Assembly (NCBI RefSeq): GCF_015627175.1
Contig: NZ_VTDQ01000010.1
Span: 19,339-83,338, forward strand
Origin: Acinetobacter pollinis
GTDB lineage: Bacteria; Pseudomonadota; Gammaproteobacteria; Pseudomonadales; Moraxellaceae
DNA: 64,000 nucleotides
Direction of reading: 5' to 3'
Part shown: positions 45,110 to 54,925 of the stretch, one piece after another
Layout of the letters: every line of letters starts with the position of its first letter
How positions within the stretch are numbered: the first letter of the stretch is position 1
The notes under the pieces: model-generated
Database searches by the model: none
Seen by the model: the letters and a program-made list of their open reading frames with translations, nothing else
What the model was told of the DNA's origin: nothing
Program-made: the position numbers and the translations under genes

Positions 45110-45952
45110 ATGAAACGAGTAATTGCTTGTGTTGATTCATCTCCTTGTATTAATGCAATTGCCGAAGCGGCTTCATGGATTGCAAAGAGAACGCAACGTG
45201 AATTAGTGCTTTTACAAGTTTTGGACTATTACCCTGCGAGCTATCATTTAGGGGAAATTAGTGGCGTTATTGGCTTTGAAAGTAATGCGATGCTCTTAAA
45301 AGAACTCGCAGAACTTGAAGAAAAGCAAAGTACTTTGGCTGTTGATTATAGTAATAACTTGCTTAAGCATTTAATGACGACAATTAAAGAAAAGCATGGT
45401 ATAGATGCCACAGTCATTCAAGAAAAAGGTGACTTTTTGGAGCAGAGTCTAAGTGTGCTTCGAGAAGATGATATTGTGCTTATTGGTAAAGTTGGGGAAA
45501 GTGCCGCTGAAAAAAATAAAGTTTTAGGCAGTAATGTTGAAAACTTTGTACGTGGTGCTAACTGTACAGTAATGACGGTAAGTGATCATTTTAAACCACC
45601 AACACGTTTTATATTTGCATATGAAGACTCACCTTTGTGTGCACAAATGCTTGAAAGTGTTGCAGAAAATGAACTTTTCCAACAGTTACAATGTCACTTG
45701 CTCCATGTTGGAGATGATCCAGAAGTCTTAAACAAGCCAGAAGCCTATTTAAGAGAAAAGGGCTTTGACGTGGTTGTTGCAACACGTGAGGGTGACGTTG
45801 CGCAGGGCATTATCGACTATCAAAAAGAACACGGTATCCAATTTGTACTACTTGGTGCGTTTAGTACAAATCGTATTTCTCAGTTCTTCTTAGGAAGTAT
45901 TACAACAACAGTGTATCGAAAAATTCATGTACCTATTATTGTAGCTAAATAA
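45110..45952 (+). CDS. Universal stress protein with two UspA domains
   Basis: A 280-residue cytosolic protein with two tandem Usp folds: residues 1-155 (KRVIACVDSSPCINAIAEAA, later VLIGKVGESAAE) and about 160-280 (RFIFAYEDSP, later FVLLGAFSTNRISQFFLGS). Tandem Usp proteins of this type occur widely in Proteobacteria and support survival under stress. A RAGGCAACA-type ribosome binding site (GAGAGG) precedes the ATG. It is a single gene with its own 162-bp upstream region. Confidence 0.88.
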   Translation: MKRVIACVDSSPCINAIAEAASWIAKRTQRELVLLQVLDYYPASYHLGEISGVIGFESNAMLLKELAELEEKQSTLAVDYSNNLLKHLMTTIKEKHGIDATVIQEKGDFLEQSLSVLREDDIVLIGKVGESAAEKNKVLGSNVENFVRGANCTVMTVSDHFKPPTRFIFAYEDSPLCAQMLESVAENELFQQLQCHLLHVGDDPEVLNKPEAYLREKGFDVVVATREGDVAQGIIDYQKEHGIQFVLLGAFSTNRISQFFLGSITTTVYRKIHVPIIVAK

Positions 45953-45957
45953 AGAAG

Positions 45958-45990
45958 TTATCCTAAGTTATCCGCATAAACTGTGGATAA
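45958..45990. promoter_or_regulatory. DnaA-box-like cluster and hairpin after the usp gene
   Basis: Three 9-mers lie within 33 bp: TTATCCTAA (45958-45966), TTATCCGCA (45968-45976, one mismatch to TTATCCACA) and TGTGGATAA (45982-45990, a perfect DnaA box in the other orientation). AAGTTATCC and GGATAACTT also form a 9-bp inverted repeat, so a simple hairpin terminator is an alternative, though there is no T-run. Confidence 0.5.
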
Positions 45991-46064
45991 CTTTATGGAT
46001 ATGTGATTTAAATATATTTAAGATATTGAAATAAAACAATAAAAAATAATTGGTGGTTTTTTGT

Positions 46065-46730
46065 TTACTTTACAATTGCGATTGCAAAACCATCATGTCC
46101 CTTACTACCAACAGTCTGTAATGCCGTACAAGACAGTAGTTTTGGATGATTCTTCAATGCTTCAAATGTCTGTCTAATTCCAACAATACTCGGTTTTTGA
46201 TTGTTCGGATCAATAATATCTCCAGCACGGATAACATTGTCTAATACAATAATTGTTCCTGAGTGCGAGTATTTTAGACTAAGCTCCAAGTATTCTGGGT
46301 AGCTACCTTTATCTGCATCAATAAAAATAAAGTCAAATGCAGGTGTTTCAGCAGGTAATGTTTTTAAAACATCTGCTGCAAAACCTACTTTTAATTCAAT
46401 ATTTGTATCCATGTTGGCTTCTGTAATATTTTTATGAGCCATTTGTGCATGTGTTTCTCTACCTTCAATAGTTAGAAGGTAACCATCTTTTGGTAATGCA
46501 CGAGCCAGCCAAATTGTACTATAAGCAGCAAATGTGCCAATCTCTAATACACGCTTACATTTGTTCATTTGTATTAACATTTGTAGTAGCATACCTTGAT
46601 TCGGTGCAACTGCAAGGTGGTTTGAAAGACCATGATCTACGGTATTTTTCATCACTTGATGCAGTCGTTTATCTTCGGGAATTAAATGTTCATCAATATA
46701 GTCATCTAATTCTGTCCACATTTGTTGCAT
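46065..46730 (-). CDS. Class I SAM-dependent O-methyltransferase (CCoAOMT-like)
   Basis: A 221-residue methyltransferase of the caffeoyl-CoA O-methyltransferase-like family. The SAM loop VLEIGTFAAYSTIWLA is near residue 60. The metal-binding FIFIDADKGSYPEYLE and VLDNVIRAG segments are present. Bacterial members methylate catechol-type small molecules, but the substrate here is unknown. A catechol link to the siderophore 20 kb away is not supported by context. It stands alone. Confidence 0.88.
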   Translation of the reverse strand: MQQMWTELDDYIDEHLIPEDKRLHQVMKNTVDHGLSNHLAVAPNQGMLLQMLIQMNKCKRVLEIGTFAAYSTIWLARALPKDGYLLTIEGRETHAQMAHKNITEANMDTNIELKVGFAADVLKTLPAETPAFDFIFIDADKGSYPEYLELSLKYSHSGTIIVLDNVIRAGDIIDPNNQKPSIVGIRQTFEALKNHPKLLSCTALQTVGSKGHDGFAIAIVK

Positions 46731-46810
46731 TGTTTTGTCTACCTCACTACGAATAAGTGAATTGTATACATTTATTTAATTCATGCAATTTTGTTATTAT
46801 GCCGTAAAAT

Positions 46811-46833
46811 AAAAAAGCGCCCTGAGACGCTTT
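46811..46833 (-). terminator. Terminator of the phosphatase-porin operon
   Basis: On the minus strand AAAGCG and CGCTTT flank an 8-9 base loop and are followed by a U-run (plus-strand A-run 46810-46816). It begins directly after the phosphatase stop. Confidence 0.75.
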
Positions 46834-46836
46834 AAT

Positions 46837-48120
46837 TTATTTGTAAAGTGGTTGAGTAATATCTAGTCTGACAATTTGCTTTTGTGCATTTTGAATAAAT
46901 TGATCTAAAGGACAGAGTACCCCGACTGAAGTTATTTTACAGTAAGGGTATTTTAATGTGTCTTCATGCAGAGGATGACTTGTATCTAGTTTGGTAAGTT
47001 GGCGCCATTGATCAAGTGTTCGCGCTGAAAAGCTAATTTTGACAAAATCTTTACTAGTTTTTAGCTCTTTATATTTAGCAAAACTCAGTGTTCCTCCTGG
47101 AGGAATATCATTTGCTAAGTATTGAGGAAGTTGCCAGTTAAAGCCTAGTAATGTCTTAACTTCAGAGATATTTGTATCGTGTCCTACAAAAATAACAAGA
47201 GGACGATGCAATTTTTGATCTGTAACTTTGTTTGAATCTAGAGCATCTAAAATCTGTTGATATAAAATAGAGCCACCTAGCTGTGCAAATAAAGGAATCT
47301 CATTTAGGTATTTATATTTTGCATCATGTAAAGCCATGAGTTTTTTCACATCCTCTGCACTTTTTACATGACCAAAAGCAACTTGAGAAAGTGGAAAGTT
47401 TTCACTGTACTGTAGGCGAATAGTTTCACCAATATTTGAACCTTCATCGGCAGGACCACTTAATTTAGGTTGTCCATTTTTATTTAGTTTGAGCTTCCAA
47501 TCTTTATCTAAAAACTCACAGCTATCGGGTGCACATACAGCCGTTCTTAAATGTTCATTCACCTTTTCATATTTTTGCTGTATGGTTTTTTGACTTTCTA
47601 TTTTATTTTTAAATTCTTTTTTAATCAGATCAAATGATGCTGTTGCACTTCCCATTTTTAAGGCATCAAAAATCGGGTCATGTTTGTAGCCACTGACACC
47701 AACTTCTATATGGCAACTAGGCGAAATAGATGATGCAATTGCATCAGCGGTTTTTTTTGTACGTTGATCAGGTGCAGCCCAAATAAATACCTGACTTTGG
47801 TTTGTACAATTGTCTTGACTTAAGGAAAGAGGTAAGCCACTTTTTTTCCATTCACTGACTTGATATTGGCTTTGATTAAATATGCCGTCATATCCACGTT
47901 GTGTTAAATAACCATCTGGTACGGACCATGAAGGCCATTGTTTTCCAGTTGCTTCATTAAGTTCAGATAAATTTGTTTGTGGACGTATACCATGGCGAAC
48001 AAGGGTAACGACCTGTTCAAGTTGATATTCAGGCTCTGGCAAGTTTGATGTTTTTGCATAGCTAGTAGAAGAGGCGAGGAGACTACCTAAAACCGCATAA
48101 ACCAATTTATTTTTTATCAC
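46837..48120 (-). CDS. Periplasmic histidine acid phosphatase (AppA/Agp type)
   Basis: A 427-residue exported phosphatase. A signal peptide of about 22 residues (ends SYA) is followed by the catalytic LVRHGIRPQT (His near residue 43) and the second motif GHDTNISEV. The group includes glucose-1-phosphatase and phytases, so a sugar phosphate or inositol phosphate could be the substrate. Four or more cysteines suggest disulfides. The start is GTG 48120 with AGGA nine bases upstream. It follows the KdgM-like porin gene by 14 bp and is probably co-transcribed. Confidence 0.87.
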   Translation of the reverse strand: MIKNKLVYAVLGSLLASSTSYAKTSNLPEPEYQLEQVVTLVRHGIRPQTNLSELNEATGKQWPSWSVPDGYLTQRGYDGIFNQSQYQVSEWKKSGLPLSLSQDNCTNQSQVFIWAAPDQRTKKTADAIASSISPSCHIEVGVSGYKHDPIFDALKMGSATASFDLIKKEFKNKIESQKTIQQKYEKVNEHLRTAVCAPDSCEFLDKDWKLKLNKNGQPKLSGPADEGSNIGETIRLQYSENFPLSQVAFGHVKSAEDVKKLMALHDAKYKYLNEIPLFAQLGGSILYQQILDALDSNKVTDQKLHRPLVIFVGHDTNISEVKTLLGFNWQLPQYLANDIPPGGTLSFAKYKELKTSKDFVKISFSARTLDQWRQLTKLDTSHPLHEDTLKYPYCKITSVGVLCPLDQFIQNAQKQIVRLDITQPLYK

Positions 48121-48134
48121 TGATATTTGTCCTA

Positions 48135-48830
48135 TTAAAAGAAGGTATAGCTTAGGCCTGTTTCAAAAATAGTTTGTCTTCGATCAGATTTACTACTTAA
48201 AGATTCATTTCTTACTTCAATATAGGGACTAATTTTAGATGAAAGTTTATATTCCATATTAAATTTATGGCGATAGTCGGTATTTTTATTGTTAAATAAT
48301 TTTGTGTCTTGACCATGGTAATACGTATATTCGTATGTGATTTTCGTTTTATCTATTTTTTTAGTATAACCAGATTCTGCATAAAGTATTTTTTTAGGTG
48401 GCTTTTTTGCATCGTAATTCATACGTTCGCCTACCATTTTTACATAGACCTTATCTGTATTCGTGAGGTTAAAGTCATTTGTAATCTTTGCTTTATATTT
48501 ATCGCCGTCTGTTTTATTTGCATATTCTAACTCAGGACCTGCTGAATAGTAGTTATTAAAACTATACTTATATTTTGCTTTAAACTTTTTTTCATAAAAT
48601 TTTTCATGAGAAAAAGCAGTACCAGGACGGCCATTGTCTTGATTGTCAGGTGTCGCTTTCCACTCGGTTGCAAGGGTAATTCGATTTTTAAAAGTATGTT
48701 CTAAACCAATAACATCCACATTCTTTTTTGAAAGGTCTTCATAGTAGTGTCCATAACTCAGGCTTAAGGCATGTACTGACGGCGAGCAAATGAAAAGTCC
48801 TATAGTGCAAAGTGTAATAATATTTTTCAT
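48135..48830 (-). CDS. KdgM-like small outer-membrane porin
   Basis: A 231-residue protein with a 21-residue signal peptide (cut at VHA) and alternating beta-strand pattern through the whole mature part, ending in the aromatic TFF typical of outer-membrane barrels. SYGHYYEDL and the ATEWK pattern fit the KdgM family of 12-stranded oligogalacturonate-specific porins. No pectin-degrading genes are nearby, and its operon partner is a phosphatase, so the substrate may differ. It is divergent from the M16 peptidase gene across 277 bp. Confidence 0.78.
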   Translation of the reverse strand: MKNIITLCTIGLFICSPSVHALSLSYGHYYEDLSKKNVDVIGLEHTFKNRITLATEWKATPDNQDNGRPGTAFSHEKFYEKKFKAKYKYSFNNYYSAGPELEYANKTDGDKYKAKITNDFNLTNTDKVYVKMVGERMNYDAKKPPKKILYAESGYTKKIDKTKITYEYTYYHGQDTKLFNNKNTDYRHKFNMEYKLSSKISPYIEVRNESLSSKSDRRQTIFETGLSYTFF

Positions 48831-49107
48831 GTTTTAAATTGTATCTTTTTAGAAAGTCGGACATACAATGCAGTCTTTTTATGACAATTACGTTTAATTC
48901 ATTTTAAAGTTTTATGAAATGCAAGTATTTGTATTTTTTAAATTATTATTTTTCCAGTTGTTTTAATCTATATGGATAGCCAAACTAACAAGTAAAGAGA
49001 ATATGAAATAAGTTAGATCGAAATTACAGTTTTATGCTGAAATAGAGTAAATAATCTCGTTATAATACTGAAACTTAAATCAATGATATGAATTTTTAGG
49101 AGATCGC
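48831..49107. other. Divergent intergenic region, porin / M16 peptidase
   Basis: A 277-bp AT-rich gap that should hold promoters for both directions. A plus-strand TATAAT-like TATAAT at 49060-49065 (ttataatact) precedes the peptidase gene by about 43 bp; a TTTTTAGGAGATCGC ribosome binding site follows. I see no open frame or repeat. Confidence 0.5.
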
Positions 49108-52047
49108 ATGACGTCAGATGTCACTGAAACCAATTCTCAAAATTGTCATCCTGCGTTTCAGTTGGTACGTCAGCACCATGTTGAGGCGTTAGATGTAAAT
49201 GTAGTGGAGTACCATCACCGTGTCACAGGTGCAATACATTACCATCTAGAGAGCTCACATGAAGAGAATGTATTCTTAGTTGCATTTAGAACACAGCCCA
49301 TGGATTCTAAAGGAACAGCTCATATTTTAGAGCATACTGCACTATGTGGCTCTAAAAACTTCCCTGTGCGAGATCCATTCTTTTTAATGATTCGTCGCTC
49401 TTTAAATACATTTATGAATGCCTTTACGGCAGCAGATTGGACAGCTTATCCATTTGCTACACAAAATAAAAAAGATTTTAATAATTTATTATCCGTATAT
49501 TTAGATGCTGCTTTTGCCGCGAATTTAAATCCGTTAGATTTTGCTCAAGAAGGGATTCGAGTTGAAATTGAAAATGATAAGCCTGTATTTAAAGGTGTTG
49601 TTTTTAATGAAATGAAAGGTGCGATGAGCTCACCAACAGATCAATTATACCATCAGTTAGCGCATCATTTATTTCCAGAAACAACGTATCATTACAACTC
49701 AGGTGGTGATCCAAAAGATATTCCAGAGCTTACATATGAGCAGTTGGTAGATTTTTATAAAACACATTACCACCCAAGTAATGCTGTATTTATGACTTTT
49801 GGTGACATTCCTGCTGTAGAGTTACAAGAACAATTTGAATTGCAAGCACTGTCCCATTTTTCTAAAGGCGAAACGATCTACTCTAAACCAGAAAAACGTC
49901 TTCAAGCACCAATCGAAAAAGTAGAGTCTTATGCGGTAGATAGTGAAGATTTAAAAGATAAGACCTATCATGTTATGTCATGGTTATTACCACAAGCGAG
50001 TGATATTAAACTCAGACTAGGCATGCGATTGGTTGAAGGCATCCTTTTAGAAAACTCTGCTTCGCCATTGCGCCATTATTTAGAAACATGTGACTATGCT
50101 GATTCAGCAGGTCCATTTATGGGCGTCGATGACAGTAATTTTGAAATGACATTTTTATGTGGTGTTCAAGGTTCAAATGAAGAAAATGCTGTTCAGTTTA
50201 AAGAGGGTGTTTTAAATATTCTTCGAGAGGTTGCTGCCCGTCCTGTAGATGAAGAGCTAGTTTCCTCGATTTTACACCAAATAGAGTTACATCAACGCGA
50301 AGTGGGTGGTGATGGTTCTCCATACGGTTTAAGTTTAATTATGAACGGTATGGGAAGCGTGATACATCATAGTGATCCTATACATGTATGGGATGTCGAT
50401 GCTGCAATTACGATGGTAAAAGAAGAACTAAAAGACCCAATGTGGTTATCTTCTTTAATTCAAACTTATTTGTTGGATAATCCTCACCGTGTTCAACTCA
50501 CGCTTATTCCTGATGCGACAAAAACTAAACTTGAGCAGGATGCAGAGCAAGAGAAACTTAATAAAATTGATGCTGAATTAAATGATGAGCAACGTGAAGT
50601 TTTAAAACAACGTGCAGTTGAGCTGAAACAACGTCAGGAAACTGAAGATGATTTAAGTCTACTGCCTAAAGTTGGACTAGAAGACATTCCTGAAGAGCTT
50701 CATATTGTTCGTGGTGTAACCAAAGATATTCAGCATAATGGTAAACCAATACCATTACATACCTATCATGCAGGTACAAATGGTTTGTATTACAACCAGA
50801 TTATTATCGAAATCCCAAAAGAAATCCTATCTTCACCGTATTTAAGTCTCTTAAATGTACTTATGGGTGAAGTGGGAGCTGGTGAGTATAATTATCTAGA
50901 ACTGCAACAGCAACAAACTGCTGTAAGTGGTGGCGTAGGTATGGGAGCATCGTTAAGAAGTGGTTTAAATGATAAAAATGAAATCAGCGCTTTCTTAACA
51001 TTAACCACAAAAGCTCTTGTCGATAAGACTGATGCCATTGAACTTTTAAAAGTTGCTTTTGAACAAATTAGATTTGATGAAAAAGCACGTATTATTGAGT
51101 TATTACAACAGCGTAAAACGCGTTGGCATGCACGTGTTAGTGGCTCAGGCCATAGTTATGCAATGCAAATTGCGGCACGTAATATGAGTGCTTTAGCAAA
51201 ACGTGATTATTTCTGTACTGGCTTAGGTGCTTTAAATTGGTTAAGTGAACTTATTCGTACAGTAGAACAAGATGAGAAAGCCTACGATTCATTAATTGAG
51301 GGTTTTAAGTCTATTCATCAGCATTTAATCCACGCACCAAAACAAATACTTTTAGTATGTGAGGATCAACAGTCTGCTTTACTTGAAAAAGAAATTGCTC
51401 ATGTGTGGCATACGTTATCTTCATCTGAAGCAATGGTTCAATTACCAAAGGTAAACATTGAAAATACAACGGGTGATGAAGCTTGGCTAGTGCAAACTAA
51501 CGTACAGTTTTGTGCTGCGGCTTATGAGGCTGTAGAATCATCGCATCCTGATGCAGCGCCGTTAATGGTACTTGCGGGTTATTTAAGAAATGGATTCTTA
51601 CATAGTGCACTAAGAGAAAAAGGCGGAGCTTATGGTGGTGGAGCCACTTATGATGGTAATTCTTGCGCCTTTAAATTCTTTAGTTATAGAGATCCTCGCT
51701 TAACAGAGACATTTGCAGATTTTGAAGCAAGTCTGACTTGGTTAATGACTAAAGAACATAAACCGCATCAACTTGAAGAAGCAATTTTAGGCTTAATTGC
51801 GTCTATGGATAAACCAGGTTCACCTGCTGGAGAAGCGATTACAGCCTGCTACTCAATGTTGCATCAGCGTACACCAGCGTTTAGGACTGAAATGCGATCA
51901 CGTATTTTGGCAGTTACGTTTGATGATCTAAGACGTGTGGCACAACAATATTTATTGGACAAAAAACCAGTAAAAGGTATTGTTGCACCGTTTGCAAAGC
52001 GTGAAGAATTGCAAACACTCGGATTTAACATTAAACAATTGAATTAA
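49108..52047 (+). CDS. M16 (pitrilysin/PreP-like) zinc metallopeptidase
   Basis: A 979-residue peptidase of the M16C group, similar to presequence protease PreP. The inverted zinc motif HILEH is near residue 72 (HxxEH) with LCGSKNFPVRDPFF after it, and the second-half peptidase domain starts around residue 530. No signal peptide is seen, so it is likely cytosolic and degrades short peptides. AGGAG lies before the ATG. pldA follows after 18 bp. Confidence 0.88.
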   Translation: MTSDVTETNSQNCHPAFQLVRQHHVEALDVNVVEYHHRVTGAIHYHLESSHEENVFLVAFRTQPMDSKGTAHILEHTALCGSKNFPVRDPFFLMIRRSLNTFMNAFTAADWTAYPFATQNKKDFNNLLSVYLDAAFAANLNPLDFAQEGIRVEIENDKPVFKGVVFNEMKGAMSSPTDQLYHQLAHHLFPETTYHYNSGGDPKDIPELTYEQLVDFYKTHYHPSNAVFMTFGDIPAVELQEQFELQALSHFSKGETIYSKPEKRLQAPIEKVESYAVDSEDLKDKTYHVMSWLLPQASDIKLRLGMRLVEGILLENSASPLRHYLETCDYADSAGPFMGVDDSNFEMTFLCGVQGSNEENAVQFKEGVLNILREVAARPVDEELVSSILHQIELHQREVGGDGSPYGLSLIMNGMGSVIHHSDPIHVWDVDAAITMVKEELKDPMWLSSLIQTYLLDNPHRVQLTLIPDATKTKLEQDAEQEKLNKIDAELNDEQREVLKQRAVELKQRQETEDDLSLLPKVGLEDIPEELHIVRGVTKDIQHNGKPIPLHTYHAGTNGLYYNQIIIEIPKEILSSPYLSLLNVLMGEVGAGEYNYLELQQQQTAVSGGVGMGASLRSGLNDKNEISAFLTLTTKALVDKTDAIELLKVAFEQIRFDEKARIIELLQQRKTRWHARVSGSGHSYAMQIAARNMSALAKRDYFCTGLGALNWLSELIRTVEQDEKAYDSLIEGFKSIHQHLIHAPKQILLVCEDQQSALLEKEIAHVWHTLSSSEAMVQLPKVNIENTTGDEAWLVQTNVQFCAAAYEAVESSHPDAAPLMVLAGYLRNGFLHSALREKGGAYGGGATYDGNSCAFKFFSYRDPRLTETFADFEASLTWLMTKEHKPHQLEEAILGLIASMDKPGSPAGEAITACYSMLHQRTPAFRTEMRSRILAVTFDDLRRVAQQYLLDKKPVKGIVAPFAKREELQTLGFNIKQLN

Positions 52048-52065
52048 ATAGTTGTGGTGAAGCGC

Positions 52066-53238
52066 ATGGCGTTAGAAAGAAATGAACATAGGTGTAGTTT
52101 GTATTTGGGAGCATTAACCACAGTTGGTTCATTGTTGTTGAGTACAACGCCATATGCAGAAAGTGTGGCCAATACAAGTACAAGCTTTAGCCCAAGTAGT
52201 GGGCAAGCTTGTGTAAGTGTTCAAAATGATGCAGCCAGATTGTCATGTTATGACACCTATTTTAAAGCACAAACAAAAGTGAAAGAAAATTTGGTTGCTG
52301 AACATGTTGATGTTAAGGAAGAAACCCCTAAAACAGCGACGACTGAACCATTATCGATCACAGATAAGCTCAAACAGTCTGTGGGCACAATCTATAAACA
52401 AGATGTAAATGTTCCAATGAACCCAGTCGACTCTTTATTGGATAGCCGTTGGGAGCTCTCTGAAAAAAGTAAACTTGGAACATGGAATATGCGTGCATAT
52501 AAACCTGTATATGTATTTCCAGCATTTTGGACCAGTGATAAGAATTTAACCCCTTATAGTCCTAATCCAGACAATCAAGTACCGCAACAAGATATAGATT
52601 CGACAGAGCTTAAGTTTCAACTTTCTTTTAAAACAAAAGCTTTAGAAAATATATTTGGTAATAATGGTGATTTATGGGTAGGGTATACGCAATCTTCACG
52701 TTGGCAAGCTTATAACGCGAGAAATTCGAGTCCATTTCGTGAAACAGACTATGAACCAGAAGCCAGTTTAATTTTTAGAACAAACTATAATTTACTTGGT
52801 TTGAATGGGCGTTTGCTCGGTCTAACGGTAAATCATCAGTCAAATGGTAGAGAAGATCCTTATTCTAGAAGTTGGAATAGGGTGATGCTTAACATTGGAT
52901 TAGAACGTGATAATTTTGCACTCATTTTTAGACCGTGGTATAGGTTACCTGAATCTGCAAAAAATGATAATAATCCAGATATTACCGACTATATGGGAAG
53001 AGCGGATTTAACTGCATTTTATAAGTGGAATGAAAATAACTTTTCTTTAATGTTAAGACATTCTTTAAGAGGGGGAGATGCTTCTCATGGTGCAGTGCAG
53101 TTTGATTGGAGCTTCCCAATTAAAGGAAAATTAAGAGGTCAATTCCAATACTTCAATGGTTATGGTGAAAGCTTAATTGACTATAATCATCGTGCTAACT
53201 ATGTTGGATTGGGTGTGTCATTAATGGATTGGTTTTAA
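52066..53238 (+). CDS. pldA: Outer-membrane phospholipase A1
   Basis: A 390-residue outer-membrane enzyme that hydrolyses misplaced phospholipids in the outer leaflet. The catalytic His-Ser-Asn segment is NHQSNGREDPYSRSWNR, almost identical in layout to the E. coli motif. A signal peptide precedes a proline-threonine-rich spacer; the barrel ends in Phe (LMDWF). GTG codons at 52054 and 52057 could extend the start by four residues, but ATG 52066 has GGTG upstream. Overlaps nothing; it follows the M16 gene closely. Confidence 0.88.
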   Translation: MALERNEHRCSLYLGALTTVGSLLLSTTPYAESVANTSTSFSPSSGQACVSVQNDAARLSCYDTYFKAQTKVKENLVAEHVDVKEETPKTATTEPLSITDKLKQSVGTIYKQDVNVPMNPVDSLLDSRWELSEKSKLGTWNMRAYKPVYVFPAFWTSDKNLTPYSPNPDNQVPQQDIDSTELKFQLSFKTKALENIFGNNGDLWVGYTQSSRWQAYNARNSSPFRETDYEPEASLIFRTNYNLLGLNGRLLGLTVNHQSNGREDPYSRSWNRVMLNIGLERDNFALIFRPWYRLPESAKNDNNPDITDYMGRADLTAFYKWNENNFSLMLRHSLRGGDASHGAVQFDWSFPIKGKLRGQFQYFNGYGESLIDYNHRANYVGLGVSLMDWF

Positions 53239-53241
53239 ACA

Positions 53242-53258
53242 TGGGGCATTTCGCCCCA
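53242..53258. terminator. Hairpin between pldA and ilvA
   Basis: TGGGGC-atttc-GCCCCA is a GC-rich 6-bp stem between converging genes. The following T-run is weak. Confidence 0.6.
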
Positions 53259-53274
53259 CATTTAAATAAGATAG

Positions 53275-54807
53275 TTATTTTAAGAAACGCTTATAACCTA
53301 AATTATCCGTTACTTCTTGGTATGGATAGCTAATGTTTTTAAGAGTTTCTATCAGGTCATCCTCGCCATGACTATTTAACTCAGACTGTAGACCAACCAA
53401 CACACGGCCTTCTGCAGCACCATGGTTACGATAGTGGAAAAGCGTAATATTGTGGGTAGGGCCAAGTCTTTCTAAAAATGTCAGTAAGGCACCTGGTCTT
53501 TCAGGAAACTCGACTCTAAATAGACGTTCGTTTTGTTGCGCATGTCCACCAATTAAGTAACGAATATGTAATTTCGCAACTTCATCATTAGATAAATCGT
53601 CAACATCATAATGCGTTTCTAATGTATGGAGAATTTCTTTTCGCTCTGTATCGCCATCTTTTAAACTAACACCCGCAAATACTTGTGCGGTGTGATTGTC
53701 GTTTACACGGTAATTAAACTCAGTAATATTACGACCTTGTAGTGTGCGACAAAAATTTAAGAAAGCACCTTTTTCCTCTGGAATTGTTACCGCATAAATT
53801 GCTTCACGGCGTTCCCCAAGTTCTGTACGTTCTGCAATATAGCGTAGGCGATCAAAATTCATGTTTGCGCCACATACAATTGAAACAATATTTTTGCCTT
53901 CCAATTGGTGTGCTTTGACATATTTTTTGATACCTGCTAGCGCCATTGCACCAGAAGGCTCTACAATACTACGTGTTTCATCAAATGTATCTTTAACAGC
54001 AGCACATATTTCATCTGTATTTACGAGTACAACATCTTTTTCAACAATAGGTGTACCGTCTGATTTTGTCTTACGTAGAATCTCAAAAGGAATTTCACCA
54101 ATTCGTGCGACAGCAGTTCCATCTGCAAATAATCCAACGTGAGATAAAGTAACACGCTCATTGGTTTCAAAAGCTGCTTTTAAACAAGCAGATTCTTCAT
54201 ATTCGACAGGAATGACTTTGACATGGGGTGCGATTTCGGCAAAATATGCTGCAATTCCTGAAATAAGTCCACCACCACCAACAGCAACAAAGATATAATC
54301 TACTTCACGCCATTGGCGCAAAATCTCGTTCGCAATTGTTCCTTGTCCTGCAATAACCAGCTCATCATCGTAAGGAGGTACAAAAACAAGTCCCTCGTTC
54401 TCTGCGCGTTGCATTGCATATCTATTTGCAATATCAAAAGAGTCGCCGTGTAAAACAACTTCACCACCTAAGCGTTTTACCGCCTGTACTTTAATATCTG
54501 GTGTTGTAATTGGCATAACAATAATGGCACGAATACCTAGTTTTTTCCCAGATAAAGCCACGCCCTGAGCATGGTTTCCTGCTGAAGCACAAATGACACC
54601 GCGTTTTCGTTGCTCTTCTGAAAGCTGGCTAATACGGTTATATGCACCACGTAGTTTAAAAGAGAAAACTGGCTGTAGATCTTCGCGTTTTAAACGAATG
54701 TTGTTGTTAATTTTTTGACTAATTCGTGGAGCTGCTTCGAGAGGAGATTCAATGGCAACATCGTATACAGTTGCTTGTAAAATTTGTCTGACCAAGCGAA
54801 ACAACAT
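53275..54807 (-). CDS. ilvA: Biosynthetic L-threonine ammonia-lyase
   Basis: PLP enzyme that converts threonine to 2-oxobutanoate, the first step of isoleucine synthesis. The PLP lysine is in FSFKLRGAYNR (about residue 50), followed by SAGNHAQGVA and the glycine loop VGGGGL. The C-terminal third holds two ACT-like regulatory domains for isoleucine feedback, giving 510 residues as expected for the biosynthetic form. GGAAG lies seven bases before the ATG. Divergent from rpiA. Confidence 0.95.
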   Translation of the reverse strand: MLFRLVRQILQATVYDVAIESPLEAAPRISQKINNNIRLKREDLQPVFSFKLRGAYNRISQLSEEQRKRGVICASAGNHAQGVALSGKKLGIRAIIVMPITTPDIKVQAVKRLGGEVVLHGDSFDIANRYAMQRAENEGLVFVPPYDDELVIAGQGTIANEILRQWREVDYIFVAVGGGGLISGIAAYFAEIAPHVKVIPVEYEESACLKAAFETNERVTLSHVGLFADGTAVARIGEIPFEILRKTKSDGTPIVEKDVVLVNTDEICAAVKDTFDETRSIVEPSGAMALAGIKKYVKAHQLEGKNIVSIVCGANMNFDRLRYIAERTELGERREAIYAVTIPEEKGAFLNFCRTLQGRNITEFNYRVNDNHTAQVFAGVSLKDGDTERKEILHTLETHYDVDDLSNDEVAKLHIRYLIGGHAQQNERLFRVEFPERPGALLTFLERLGPTHNITLFHYRNHGAAEGRVLVGLQSELNSHGEDDLIETLKNISYPYQEVTDNLGYKRFLK

Positions 54808-54925
54808 GGTTATCTTCCGTTTAACAGTTTAAAATAGGGATGAATTGAAATAAACACTGTATATGATTAGGTCGAATAATCAACCTAATTCTTTCATCAA
54901 CCTAAAAATTTTGAGTAATCTTTAT

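Noticed and set aside
46065..46730. O-methyltransferase as a tailoring enzyme for the siderophore
   Set aside because: It lies 20 kb away with core genes between, has no Fur-like site, and fimsbactins are not known to be O-methylated.
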